A stretch of DNA of 64,000 nt, taken from Rhodococcus sp. ARC_M5 (GTDB taxonomy: Bacteria > Actinomycetota > Actinomycetes > Mycobacteriales > Mycobacteriaceae). Shown piece by piece: positions 42,547-50,481 of this stretch. The notes under the pieces were generated by a model. It was not told the origin of the DNA, did not search any database, and saw only the letters and a list, made by a program, of their open reading frames with translations. The stretch lies in NCBI RefSeq assembly GCF_022810405.1, contig NZ_JALGQE010000004.1:186001-250000 (forward strand). Direction: 5' to 3'. Position numbers and translations under genes: made by a program. Positions within the stretch are counted from its first letter, which is position 1; each line of letters opens with the position of its first letter.

Positions 42547-43893
42547 GTGACGTCAGCCCGCCCGAGCGAATCCGAACTCGTCACCGAGGACAGCGAACGC
42601 ACGTCGGATATGAACTCGACCCTCGGCTTGCCGATGCGCTGGTTCGTTCCGATGGCACTGGTCGTCGTAATTCTGGCGTACCTGTTCACGCCGGCGGAGG
42701 GGATGACGGCGGGCTTCGCCACCACGATGGCCCTCGGCGGACTGCTGATGGTGGCCGGCAACGCCATCCCCGGCCTCAACCGAATCGGCGGCGGCGTCAT
42801 CTTCGCCATTCTGATTCCGGCCGTTCTGTACAGCTACAACCTCATGCCCGAGAGCACCGCGACAGCTATCGACGACTTCTACACCCTGTCTGCGTTCGGC
42901 GAATTCGTGGTCGCCGCGTTGATCGTCGGCAGCATCCTCGGCATGGACCGCAGCCTGCTGATCAAGGCGGGCTCTCGGATCATCGTGCCGATCGTCGCCA
43001 CCATCACCGTGTGCTTCGCACTGTTCGGCCTCATCGGATATCTCACCGGATACGGTCTCGGCAAGATGTTGTTCTACGTCGTCGGGCCGGTTCTCGGCGG
43101 AGGTGTTGCAGCCGGAGCCATTCCGATCTCGGAGATTATCGCGCAGAACAGTGGCGGAGCATCGACCGATTACCTGTCGATGCTCGTCCCCGCAGTCGTG
43201 GTCGCCAATACCGTCTGCATCATCGTGGCGGGCGGACTCGCGTGGCTCGGTCGGCGCAAGCCGAACCTGTTCCCCCGCTTCAACGGCAACGGTGAACTCG
43301 CCGTCAACAAGTCCAGCTTGACCGTTCCGGTGGGCAAGGCCATCTCCTCGGCCGACGCCGTGCGCAGTTCGATCATCGGATTGTTCACCGCCGGAATGCT
43401 GTTCATGATCGCGGACGCGATGTCCTTCTACGTACCCTCGCTCCACACCTACGTCTTCTTGATCGTGCTGTGCGCAGTCGCCAAGATCTTCCTGCCCATA
43501 CCCGACTTCCTCGTTCAGGGTGCAGACATCTGGTACAAACTCGTCGCCAACGCGTTCATCCCGGCCATCCTGGTGGCGGTGAGCATCGTCGCGATCGACT
43601 TCAAGCAGGTGTTGACCCTCCTCAACGATCCCGTCTACATGCTGTCCACCATCGCAGTGGTTTTCGTCGCTCTCTTCGCCGCCGGATTCGTGGGTTGGCT
43701 GGTGCACCTGCACTTCATCGAATCGGCGATCTCGGGCGGACTGGGCCTGGCCGACTTCGGCTCGAGTGGTGACCTGGCCGTACTCGGTGCCGCCAACCGA
43801 CTCGAACTGCTTCCCTTCCTGTCGATCTCCTCGCGCATCGGCGGCGGACTGGTGGTCTTGGCTCTGTCGATTCTGGGGCCCATCGTGTTGTAA
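42547..43893 (+). CDS. 2-hydroxycarboxylate transporter (2HCT family, CitS/MaeN-like)
   Basis: A 448-residue sodium- or proton-coupled carboxylate symporter with about eleven membrane segments. The conserved first reentrant loop is VVGPVLGGGVAAGAIPISEI with the GGxG-type motif and the second is FIESAISGGLGLADFGSSGDLAVLGAANRLELLPF, as in CitS, CimH and MaeN, which carry citrate, malate or other 2-hydroxy acids. The GTG start at 42547 follows AGGAGA. It is divergent from the CoA-transferase/lyase/GntR operon, which suggests that the imported acid is activated to a CoA ester and split. Confidence 0.9.
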   Translation: MTSARPSESELVTEDSERTSDMNSTLGLPMRWFVPMALVVVILAYLFTPAEGMTAGFATTMALGGLLMVAGNAIPGLNRIGGGVIFAILIPAVLYSYNLMPESTATAIDDFYTLSAFGEFVVAALIVGSILGMDRSLLIKAGSRIIVPIVATITVCFALFGLIGYLTGYGLGKMLFYVVGPVLGGGVAAGAIPISEIIAQNSGGASTDYLSMLVPAVVVANTVCIIVAGGLAWLGRRKPNLFPRFNGNGELAVNKSSLTVPVGKAISSADAVRSSIIGLFTAGMLFMIADAMSFYVPSLHTYVFLIVLCAVAKIFLPIPDFLVQGADIWYKLVANAFIPAILVAVSIVAIDFKQVLTLLNDPVYMLSTIAVVFVALFAAGFVGWLVHLHFIESAISGGLGLADFGSSGDLAVLGAANRLELLPFLSISSRIGGGLVVLALSILGPIVL

Positions 43894-43909
43894 GGCGGGA
43901 CTACGCGAC

Positions 43910-43987
43910 GCGCACCTCACGGTTCACGATCGCACTCTGCACGCGGCATCCCGCGTCTTGGACTCGATACTGAACCCTCAGGTCCAG
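43910..43987 (+). repeat. 78-bp structured intergenic element, copy B
   Basis: Partner of 34958-35035. It has an inner stem ACGCGG-CATC-CCGCGT and an outer pairing GGTTCA/TGAACC, both longer than in copy A. It lies between the convergent 2HCT transporter and small membrane protein genes, so here it could end both transcripts. Confidence 0.75.
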
Positions 43988-43995
43988 GCAGCGAT

Positions 43996-44403
43996 CTATT
44001 GCCGGCGGCGATCGCGGGCACGCGCGCGGAGTTGGCCGACTGCAAGGAGGATCAGCGCGACTCCCAGAAGAGTGAGCGGAATTTGGGCGAGGGGGGCATC
44101 GATGTCGAGTACGAGAATTTGCCACACCACCCACCCGATGGTCACCAACCCGGCGCACGCGACGTACACCGCAGCCTCGGAGGCGTCGACGAGTACAGCA
44201 GCCACGCAGATCAACGGTCCGAGGCCGAGAAAGAACAGCACGAACAACCCGGAAATCCGGTAGTCCCAGGTATGCCACGAGGGGAGCATCCCGACATCCA
44301 AGCCCAGTGACCGCCCGCTGGGGTCGGAGGTCAAGGACACCCCGTTGAACGTCCCGGCTGCACCCAACAGGATCAGCAGCGCCACCGTCGAGAACTTGTT
44401 CAC
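43996..44403 (-). CDS. Small four-helix membrane protein
   Basis: A 135-residue integral membrane protein with hydrophobic segments at about 6-25, 50-72, 78-98 and 105-123 and a basic tail RARARDRRRQ. The start is the GTG at 44403. No catalytic or binding motif is visible and I do not recognise the family; similar small four-helix proteins of unknown role are common in actinobacteria. It converges on the 2HCT transporter and is divergent from the bile-acid-type transporter. Confidence 0.7.
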   Translation of the reverse strand: MNKFSTVALLILLGAAGTFNGVSLTSDPSGRSLGLDVGMLPSWHTWDYRISGLFVLFFLGLGPLICVAAVLVDASEAAVYVACAGLVTIGWVVWQILVLDIDAPLAQIPLTLLGVALILLAVGQLRARARDRRRQ

Positions 44404-44595
44404 GGTGGCGTCATGTTCGTCGTCCTTCGGTTGTGACGGTGGTTCATCGCTGACGATACTGCCAGAATCAGTCCGATTGGTCTTGTTCTACTCGAATGTT
44501 CTGTCACGTGGGGACTTGCCTGTCGAGGCTGCGGCTAGGCTCGGTGGGTTGCGCGTCCGCCCTGGACGGCACCCCGACCACACAGGAGACTCCGC

Positions 44596-45567
44596 ATGCC
44601 CGAGCTGAAATCCGTCAGCGAGTTCACCGGCAAGTGGTTCGCTCTGATCGTCGTGGCAGCGGGAGCGCTGGCGCTGATCACCCCCGACACGTTCAGCGGC
44701 GGCACGCCGGCCGTTCCGTGGTTGTTGTCGATCATCATGCTCGGCATGGGAATGACGTTGCGGCTCTCCGACTTCGCCGTCGTGGCGCGTCGCCCGTGGG
44801 CACTGCTGCTCGGCGTGGCGGCTCAGTTTCTCGCGATGCCGTTGCTCGGTCTGGGAATTGCCAACGCGCTCGGCCTCTCTGCCGCGCTCACTGCCGGAAT
44901 GGTGTTGGTCGGCTCGGCCCCGGGCGGTACCGCATCCAACGTGATGGTCTACCTGGCCAAGGGCGACACCGCGCTGTCGGTCGCGATGACGTCGGTGTCG
45001 ACTTTGCTCGCTCCGATTCTCACGCCGCTGTTGGTGCTGTGGCTCGCCGGTGAGTACCTACCGGTCGACGCAGGCGGACTGTTCGTCTCGATCCTCCAGA
45101 TCGTGCTGGTTCCCGTCGTGCTGGGAGTTGTTCTGCGCTTGCTGTTCCCGGCGATCGTCGACCGCGTGCTCGATGCCCTGCCGTTGATCTCGGTTGCCGG
45201 AATCACCGCGGTCGTCGTCATCGTGGTGGCCGCCAGCGCGCCGACGCTGCTGTCCATCGGTGCCCTTATCGTCGTTGCCGTCGTGCTGCACAACTCACTC
45301 GGACTCGCGGTGGGCTATGGCATCGGCAAGGCGTGTGGCCTCGATGTCGCGAGCCGCCGCGCTGTCAGTATCGAAGTGGGAATGCAGAATTCGGGACTGG
45401 CTGCGGCACTGGCATCGGTGCATTTCAGCCCTGCCGCTGCCCTTCCCGCGGCCATCTTCTCTGTGTGGCACAACGTATCGGGATCACTTCTCGCCGGCTA
45501 CTGGTCTCGGCGTTCGATCGAATCGCAGTCGGCCGAACGCGCGCAGGAGTCGACACCGACCGAATAG
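44596..45567 (+). CDS. Bile acid:sodium symporter family (BASS) transporter
   Basis: A 323-residue secondary transporter with about ten helices. Family marks include LSIIMLGMGMTLRLSDF, the crossing region VLVGSAPGGTASNVMVYLAKGD and EVGMQNSGLAAALASVHFSPAAALPAA, all typical of ASBT/YocS proteins that carry organic anions with sodium. In bacteria substrates include pantoate and keto acids rather than bile acids. The ATG at 44596 follows AGGAG by seven bases. It is monocistronic, with a hairpin after its stop. Confidence 0.92.
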   Translation: MPELKSVSEFTGKWFALIVVAAGALALITPDTFSGGTPAVPWLLSIIMLGMGMTLRLSDFAVVARRPWALLLGVAAQFLAMPLLGLGIANALGLSAALTAGMVLVGSAPGGTASNVMVYLAKGDTALSVAMTSVSTLLAPILTPLLVLWLAGEYLPVDAGGLFVSILQIVLVPVVLGVVLRLLFPAIVDRVLDALPLISVAGITAVVVIVVAASAPTLLSIGALIVVAVVLHNSLGLAVGYGIGKACGLDVASRRAVSIEVGMQNSGLAAALASVHFSPAAALPAAIFSVWHNVSGSLLAGYWSRRSIESQSAERAQESTPTE

Positions 45568-45595
45568 CTCTGCTCCAGCCACACTGCGATCAGAA

Positions 45596-45638
45596 TCGGG
45601 TGCAGTTGACCGCGCTGAGCGCGGTCAGCTGCACCCGA
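45596..45638 (+). terminator. Long hairpin after the BASS transporter gene
   Basis: Twenty-base arms (45596-45615 and 45619-45638, starting TCGGGTGCAG) pair around TGA with one G-T-type mismatch. Only a short TTTG follows. It is 28 bases past the stop codon and is the most likely transcript end. Confidence 0.6.
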
Positions 45639-45723
45639 TTTGAAGCACCCGACGCGCATCAGAGCATCTTCACGGCCGCTTCGCGTGGGAGATGGAGCCT
45701 CGCCGCCCGAACGCTCGAGTTCG

Positions 45724-45753
45724 ACCGCACCGCACCGCACCGCACCGCACCGC
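45724..45753 (+). repeat. Six tandem copies of ACCGC
   Basis: A pure pentanucleotide repeat of six units, ending 81 bases before the chosen ATG of the YihY gene. If translation began further upstream, slippage would shift the reading frame; otherwise it lies in the leader. Confidence 0.85.
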
Positions 45754-45834
45754 GTCGATCGAAACCCGCGCCGATTGCGCAGCCTCGGTGTCGATGCGCT
45801 GTTTCCAGCGAAAAACCCCGGGTATGCGACCGCC

Positions 45835-46887
45835 ATGGCCGATTCAGCAACATCACCCGCACCCACCGAGGCAGATCCGGATGATCCACGCAAAGCGGAT
45901 TCACCTGCCGATCTGACCAAGCCGTCGTGGATTTACGTGCTGAAGAAGACCCTCCGTGAGTTTTCCCGGGATCAGTGCACCGACCTCGCAGCCGCGTTGA
46001 CCTACTACGCCGTGCTCTCGCTCTTCCCTGCAATTCTGGCCATCGTGTCGTTGCTGGGCGTGTTCGGCCAAGGACAGGCCACGGTCGACGGCGTACTGCA
46101 GGTCGTCGGCGATCTCGGCCCGCAATCCGCTGTCGACACGTTGCGTCCAACCATCGAACAACTCGTCCAAGCCCCCACTGCCGGATTCGCGTTGATCATC
46201 GGTATCGCCGGTGCACTGTGGTCTGCGTCGGGCTATGTCGGCGCCTTCGGCCGGGCGATGAACCGCATGTACGAGGTGGACGAGGGTCGGCCCATCTGGA
46301 AACTGCGTCCGGTGATGCTCCTGGTCACGCTCGTCGCTCTCGTACTCATCGCGCTCGCCGCCGTCATGCTGGCCATCAGCGGCCCCGTGGCCAAAGCCGT
46401 GGGCGACGCCGTCGGACTGGGCGACACCGCACTGACGATCTGGAACATCGCACGCTGGCCGCTGGTGCTGATCGTGGTGGTGCTCGCCGTCGCGATTCTG
46501 TACTACGCAACACCGAATGTGCAGCAGCCCAAGTTCAAATGGATCAGTTCCGGCGCTGCGGTCGGCATCATCGTATGGATTCTTGCCACCGTCGCATTCG
46601 GCTTCTACGTCGCCAACTTCTCCAGCTACAACAAGACCTACGGCTCTCTCGCCGGAGCCATCGTGTTCCTGCTGTGGCTGTGGATCACCAACTTGGCCTT
46701 GCTGTTCGGAGCCGAGCTGGACTCCGAACTCGAACGTGGTCGGCAACTCCAGGCCGGAATCGTCGCCGAAGAACGCCTGCAACTGCCGCCCCGAGACACC
46801 CGGGTATCGGACAAGAACGACGAAAAAGACGCACAGGCCGTCGAGCAGGGTCGACAATTGCGCGAGGAACACAATCCGCAAGACTGA
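45835..46887 (+). CDS. YihY/BrkB family membrane protein
   Basis: A 350-residue inner-membrane protein with six helices. The family opening SRDQCTDLAAALTYYAVLSLFPAIL and the later YNKTYGSLAGAIVFLLWLWITNLALLFGAELDSE are clear YihY/UPF0761 signatures. Despite old labels (ribonuclease BN, virulence factor BrkB) the function is unsettled; a role in envelope transport or stress has been suggested. The charged C-terminus is cytoplasmic. The ATG at 45835 begins the usual acidic N-terminus; the open frame further upstream passes through the ACCGC repeat and is unlikely to be coding. Confidence 0.9.
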   Translation: MADSATSPAPTEADPDDPRKADSPADLTKPSWIYVLKKTLREFSRDQCTDLAAALTYYAVLSLFPAILAIVSLLGVFGQGQATVDGVLQVVGDLGPQSAVDTLRPTIEQLVQAPTAGFALIIGIAGALWSASGYVGAFGRAMNRMYEVDEGRPIWKLRPVMLLVTLVALVLIALAAVMLAISGPVAKAVGDAVGLGDTALTIWNIARWPLVLIVVVLAVAILYYATPNVQQPKFKWISSGAAVGIIVWILATVAFGFYVANFSSYNKTYGSLAGAIVFLLWLWITNLALLFGAELDSELERGRQLQAGIVAEERLQLPPRDTRVSDKNDEKDAQAVEQGRQLREEHNPQD

Positions 46888-46985
46888 CACATGTTGCAGG
46901 AGCTCGCTCCAGCCGCAACAGGCCGACGGGAACCATTGTGCCCCTTGCAGTGTGAAGACCGATACCTTTCGACGAAACGGACCCG

Positions 46986-47420
46986 ATGACCACCGTCCAT
47001 CACGCACCGCTCTCGCGCGTCGACCAGAGCACCCTGTACCGCATCATGGCGCTTCGGGTCGAGGTATTCGTGCACGAACAGAAGATCGTCGACGAAGCCG
47101 AACTCGATGGTGCGGACCTACTTCCAACGACAGAACTGTTCTGGATCCAGGACGAGAACGGCGAGGTGTTGGCCACTCTCCGAGTGCTCGTCGACGATTC
47201 GGTCCACATCGGCCGCGTCGCGACTGCAGCTGCGGGGCGTGGGCGCGGTTATGCCGGACAGCTCGTCGAAGCCGCGCTGAAGGCGTACCCCGGGGTGGTC
47301 GAGATGTCCGCGCAAGCTCACCTCGAAAAATGGTACGGGCGCTTCGGATTCACTCGAGTGGGAGAGCAATACCTGGAAGCGGGAATCCCGCACGTCAAGA
47401 TGTCCACCCATCCCAGTTGA
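46986..47420 (+). CDS. GNAT acetyltransferase (ElaA family)
   Basis: A 144-residue N-acetyltransferase. It contains LYRIMALRVEVFVHEQKIVDEAELDGAD, the ElaA N-terminal signature, and the acetyl-CoA loop IGRVATAAAGRGRGYAGQLV (R/Q-x2-G-x-G/A), then YGRFGFTRVGEQYLEAGIPHVKM. Length is normal for ElaA. The substrate is not established for the family. The ATG at 46986 follows the YihY gene by 98 bases on the same strand; separate transcription is possible. Confidence 0.92.
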   Translation: MTTVHHAPLSRVDQSTLYRIMALRVEVFVHEQKIVDEAELDGADLLPTTELFWIQDENGEVLATLRVLVDDSVHIGRVATAAAGRGRGYAGQLVEAALKAYPGVVEMSAQAHLEKWYGRFGFTRVGEQYLEAGIPHVKMSTHPS

Positions 47421-47590
47421 GTCGCCCCCACGTCACCTCATCTCCGTTGGGCCGAGGCCCGTGCCGTTGTCCCGAACCGTGTTCCAGCCCCTGCCCGACC
47501 GCGATCGTCGCATCGATGCGCGTCGTGCAAACAGATGCGCGAGCGAAGAATCAGCGCTTACTTCAAGCGCTTGGCCGTACTGTGCTGAGC

Positions 47591-48040
47591 ATGGGCGACG
47601 TAATAGACGTGACAGTCGATTTGATGGCCGGCGCGTTGATCCTGGATTCTGTCAACAACAGGGAAGGTGTTCCTACCGAACGCTTTCCGACACCGCCCAA
47701 TTTCGTGAAGGGCGGCCCGGGCCTGGTAGTGATCGATGCGGGCGGACGCGGAAAGGTTCACGCCAGAGTGAGGATCGAACCTTCCGCGCCCTCGATGTCC
47801 GATGCCGAGATGGCGACCTGGGAGGAAACGCAGGAGGCCACCTTCTCCTGCGAAGACACCGAGATGTTCCTGGATGGATCGACCGGTGAGGTGGTCGCAC
47901 CGTTCTCGCTGGCGATAGGCATGTACCGCATCCGAGTACACGTCCGCGGGCGCGATCGATGGTTCGATAGCTATACGGCCCCGGACGGGGAACCCCGGAT
48001 CGCTCTCGAGCTCCACATCTGGCCCGATCCCGAAATGTGA
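47591..48040 (+). CDS. Unknown protein sharing a domain with 37716-38984
   Basis: A 149-residue soluble, acidic, mainly beta protein. It opens GDVIDVTVDLMAGALILDS and ends with GMYRIRVHVRGRDRWFDSY and LELHIWPDPEM. The R-x-R-x-x-x-R-GRD segment followed by a hydrophobic strand and Trp is repeated in the N-terminal part of the protein at 37716-38984. Similar proteins are often found as orphan genes in actinobacteria, sometimes near toxin immunity genes, but I cannot assign a role. ATG 47516 would add 25 residues; ATG 47591 is chosen because the conserved part begins there. Confidence 0.65.
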   Translation: MGDVIDVTVDLMAGALILDSVNNREGVPTERFPTPPNFVKGGPGLVVIDAGGRGKVHARVRIEPSAPSMSDAEMATWEETQEATFSCEDTEMFLDGSTGEVVAPFSLAIGMYRIRVHVRGRDRWFDSYTAPDGEPRIALELHIWPDPEM

Positions 48041-48087
48041 GCATGAGCCGTCGAACCGTGACAGCAGAGAATCCGTACGCTCGTTCG

Positions 48088-48480
48088 ATGACGACAGGCA
48101 GACAGAAGGCGGCGCATACGCTCCTGGCAATCGGAATAGCTGCGACTGCTGGCTGTGGAACCCCAGAGGAGTTCGCGATTGCCCGTGAAGGCCCGTTGAC
48201 CGCGGCTCCTACTCCACTCACGGTGACCGGAGACGGCGTTCACGTCGTGGGCCCCAGGGTGCCCGTGGGTAGGTATGAGGTCTCGTTCCCGATGGTCTGG
48301 GATTCCACAGGGTTGATATCCCGATGTGACTGGGCTCGTTTGTCGAGCACGGAGAATACGCCTGAAAACCTCATCGCCGACGGATCCTTCGAGACCACGT
48401 TCCAGTATCTGGAGGTCGAAGAAGGAGACGCTGCGCTGTACACGTCGGGATGCGGGACCCTGACTCTGGTGTCTGGGTAA
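48088..48480 (+). CDS. Small putative lipoprotein
   Basis: A 130-residue predicted lipoprotein: MTTGRQKAAHTLLAIGIAATAGC gives a short signal peptide with lipobox ATAGC (Cys23). The mature part of about 105 residues has a Pro/Thr linker, then GPRVPVGRYEVSFPMVWD and two more cysteines (in SRCDWARL and TSGCGTL), probably a disulfide-bonded beta domain. GTG 48037 and ATG 48043 would lengthen the N-terminus and overlap the previous stop, but they put the signal peptide unusually far from the start. Function unknown. Confidence 0.65.
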   Translation: MTTGRQKAAHTLLAIGIAATAGCGTPEEFAIAREGPLTAAPTPLTVTGDGVHVVGPRVPVGRYEVSFPMVWDSTGLISRCDWARLSSTENTPENLIADGSFETTFQYLEVEEGDAALYTSGCGTLTLVSG

Positions 48481-48512
48481 TCGGACTTCGCATGGAATCC
48501 CCGCAGCGTTGC

Positions 48513-48531
48513 CGTCGAGTGGAGCGTCAAG
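48513..48531. repeat. Short dispersed repeat CGTCGAGTGGAGCGTCAAG
   Basis: Its first 16 bases match 39493-39508 with one difference (C for T). Both copies lie between the ends of convergent genes, so they may be parts of a family of terminator-associated repeats. Confidence 0.5.
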
Positions 48532-48534
48532 TGC

Positions 48535-49704
48535 TCAGCCCCGACTCCGCGGGTGCGAGGCCGCGGCGATCGATCCCCCGAGCACCAGTGCATTACCGAG
48601 CAGGATGCCCGCGACCCCGAAGGGCCCAGCGAGTGCGCCGACCGTCAGCGGGATGAGAATCTGCGCAGTTCTGTTGGCCGACATCCGCAATCCCAACGCC
48701 TCTCCCTGCGCGGATTTCGGCACGATCGACACCACCCACGACATGGTCAGTGGCTGCGGAATGCCGAGCGCGATTCCGAGTGCGATCATGACTCCGATAG
48801 CCCCCACGGCCTGGACGAACGGCAATACGGCCAATGCCAGCGCCCCCGCGGCCAGCGAAACATTCAGCAGCACAGTGCGACCGAACTTCGCGTCGAGTCT
48901 GCCCAGCCCGATCCGGCTGACCACCGATACCCCGGCACGCAGCGCCAGCAACCACCCCACCGTCGTCACCGATACCCCGCGCTCGACGGCCCACGCCGGC
49001 ACGAACGCATAGAGCAGATCGACGGTCACCAGCACTGCACCGCTGACCGTCAACGACTGCCACATGCCCGGCAGCTTCAGCAACCGCAGTCCCGACGCCT
49101 CGCCCTCCGCGGGCTTCTGCGCACGGATGTGGTTGCGGCCGAACATCAAGAACAGTGCGGTCGGGAGCGCGACCACGGTGAAGGCACCGGCGGTGAGGAT
49201 GCCGGCCGTCGTGTTGGGGCTCTCCACGCTCGCACCGCCGAACCTCGACGCGACGGCCGTCACGGCGAGCGGCCCGACCAGTTGCCCCATGGAGGCGGCG
49301 GCAGTGAGTGCGCCGAAGGCACCTTCGTTCTTACCGTCGACGTGGACATGTGCGACGAACGCCTGCTGCCCGATCATGATGAGCAGATTCCCCAGACCGA
49401 ACGCAGCGGTGCACGCGAGTAACGCCCACATCGCCGAGAAGCTGACCAGGACAGCAGTCGCCATCGAGCACAACACAATTCCCGATGCGATCACCACCGG
49501 CCCTCCGAACCGATCCGCGATGCGCCCGATCGGCAATGCTGTCACCACCGCGGGCGCAGCGAACAGCGCCGCGATCACCGCCAATGTTCGTGTGTCGGCA
49601 CCCTCGGCGATCGCCCGATAACCGATCATCAGCCGGACCCCGACCCAACCGGCCTGCGCGGCCGTCGCCTGCACTGTCAGAGCAACGGAATCACGAGAGG
49701 CCAC
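48535..49704 (-). CDS. Major facilitator superfamily transporter
   Basis: A 389-residue MFS protein with twelve helices. The loop 2-3 motif is ALPIGRIADRFGGPVV (form of G-x3-D-R-x-G) and its echo in the second half is VSRIGLGRLDAKFGRTVL. The family is probably drug efflux or a small metabolite exporter; the substrate cannot be read. The start is the GTG at 49704, ten bases downstream of the EAL gene on the same strand, so the two may be co-transcribed. It converges on the small lipoprotein gene. Confidence 0.9.
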   Translation of the reverse strand: MASRDSVALTVQATAAQAGWVGVRLMIGYRAIAEGADTRTLAVIAALFAAPAVVTALPIGRIADRFGGPVVIASGIVLCSMATAVLVSFSAMWALLACTAAFGLGNLLIMIGQQAFVAHVHVDGKNEGAFGALTAAASMGQLVGPLAVTAVASRFGGASVESPNTTAGILTAGAFTVVALPTALFLMFGRNHIRAQKPAEGEASGLRLLKLPGMWQSLTVSGAVLVTVDLLYAFVPAWAVERGVSVTTVGWLLALRAGVSVVSRIGLGRLDAKFGRTVLLNVSLAAGALALAVLPFVQAVGAIGVMIALGIALGIPQPLTMSWVVSIVPKSAQGEALGLRMSANRTAQILIPLTVGALAGPFGVAGILLGNALVLGGSIAAASHPRSRG

Positions 49705-49713
49705 AGGCGCAAG

Positions 49714-50457
49714 CTACACCGCTGTGGGGCGACCGATTCGATAGCCCTGCAACAGGTCGGCCCCCATCGACGTAGCCGCCTCGAGATCCTCGTCGGTCTC
49801 GATGCCCTCGAACACACACCTCGCGTCCGTCTTTCGCGCGAACTCGAGTACCAGTTCGGCCAACGCCCGCTTCGCTCGGCTGTTCTTCATGTCGTGAACG
49901 ACGAACGCGTCGAGCTTGATGACCTCCGGTTCGAGCACGACGAGCTGCCGCATCCCCGCGTAGCCCGAACCCACATCGTCGACCGCTACGGCTACCCCAC
50001 CGTCTCGAAGTTCGGCCGAGACAGCCACCACCGCGTCCTCGTCGTCGAGGACGGCATGCTCGGTGAGCTCGACAACCAGTGGCCGTCGCCCGCCGTACTC
50101 GCGCAGCATGTCCACCAGAGCAGCATCGGCCAATAGTGTTGCTGCGCTGAGATTGACCGCAACGAAGGGCCCGTCCGGCAGACGAGTCGACTCCTCCAGG
50201 GCCTTGACGACCGCCGATCTGTCCAGCGCCGGACCGAGGCCGCACTGCGCTGCATCGGCGAACCACGCCTCGGTGTCACCCCCGCCCGCCGGGAAGCGAG
50301 ACAGGGCCTCGTATCCCTCGATCACCCCATCGCGTGCACGGACGATCGGTTGAAAGACGATGTCCGGGCCACCGCCGGCAATCACAGCCTCCACCCGACG
50401 CCGCGACCGCAACAGGGTCGAGCGCAGCGGTGTCGAGGCGGCCCTAGCCGACGGCAC
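49714..50457 (-). CDS. EAL-domain cyclic-di-GMP phosphodiesterase
   Basis: A 247-residue stand-alone EAL protein that should hydrolyse c-di-GMP to pGpG. The catalytic set is complete: EGYEALSRF (the EAL), VAVNLSAATL (Asn), VVELTEHA (Glu), AVDDVGSGYAGM (paired Asp), VIKLDAF (Lys), FEGIETDEDL (Glu) and LQGYRIGRP (Gln). There is no GGDEF, sensor or membrane part, so activity must be controlled by expression or partners. The start is GTG 50457. It lies 24 bases after the lipase gene on the same strand. A link to polysaccharide output is possible but only by general knowledge of c-di-GMP. Confidence 0.92.
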   Translation of the reverse strand: MPSARAASTPLRSTLLRSRRRVEAVIAGGGPDIVFQPIVRARDGVIEGYEALSRFPAGGGDTEAWFADAAQCGLGPALDRSAVVKALEESTRLPDGPFVAVNLSAATLLADAALVDMLREYGGRRPLVVELTEHAVLDDEDAVVAVSAELRDGGVAVAVDDVGSGYAGMRQLVVLEPEVIKLDAFVVHDMKNSRAKRALAELVLEFARKTDARCVFEGIETDEDLEAATSMGADLLQGYRIGRPTAV

Positions 50458-50481
50458 GGATGGATACCCGAACCACTGGGC

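Noticed and set aside
42378-42809. N-terminal extension of the CoA-transferase by 144 codons
   Set aside because: It would cross the divergent promoter with its operator-like palindromes and the start of the transporter; GTG 42377 has a good ribosome site.
46517-47590. Long open frame leading into the protein at 47591
   Set aside because: It overlaps the YihY and GNAT genes in another frame and has shadow-like composition; the conserved part begins at 47591.
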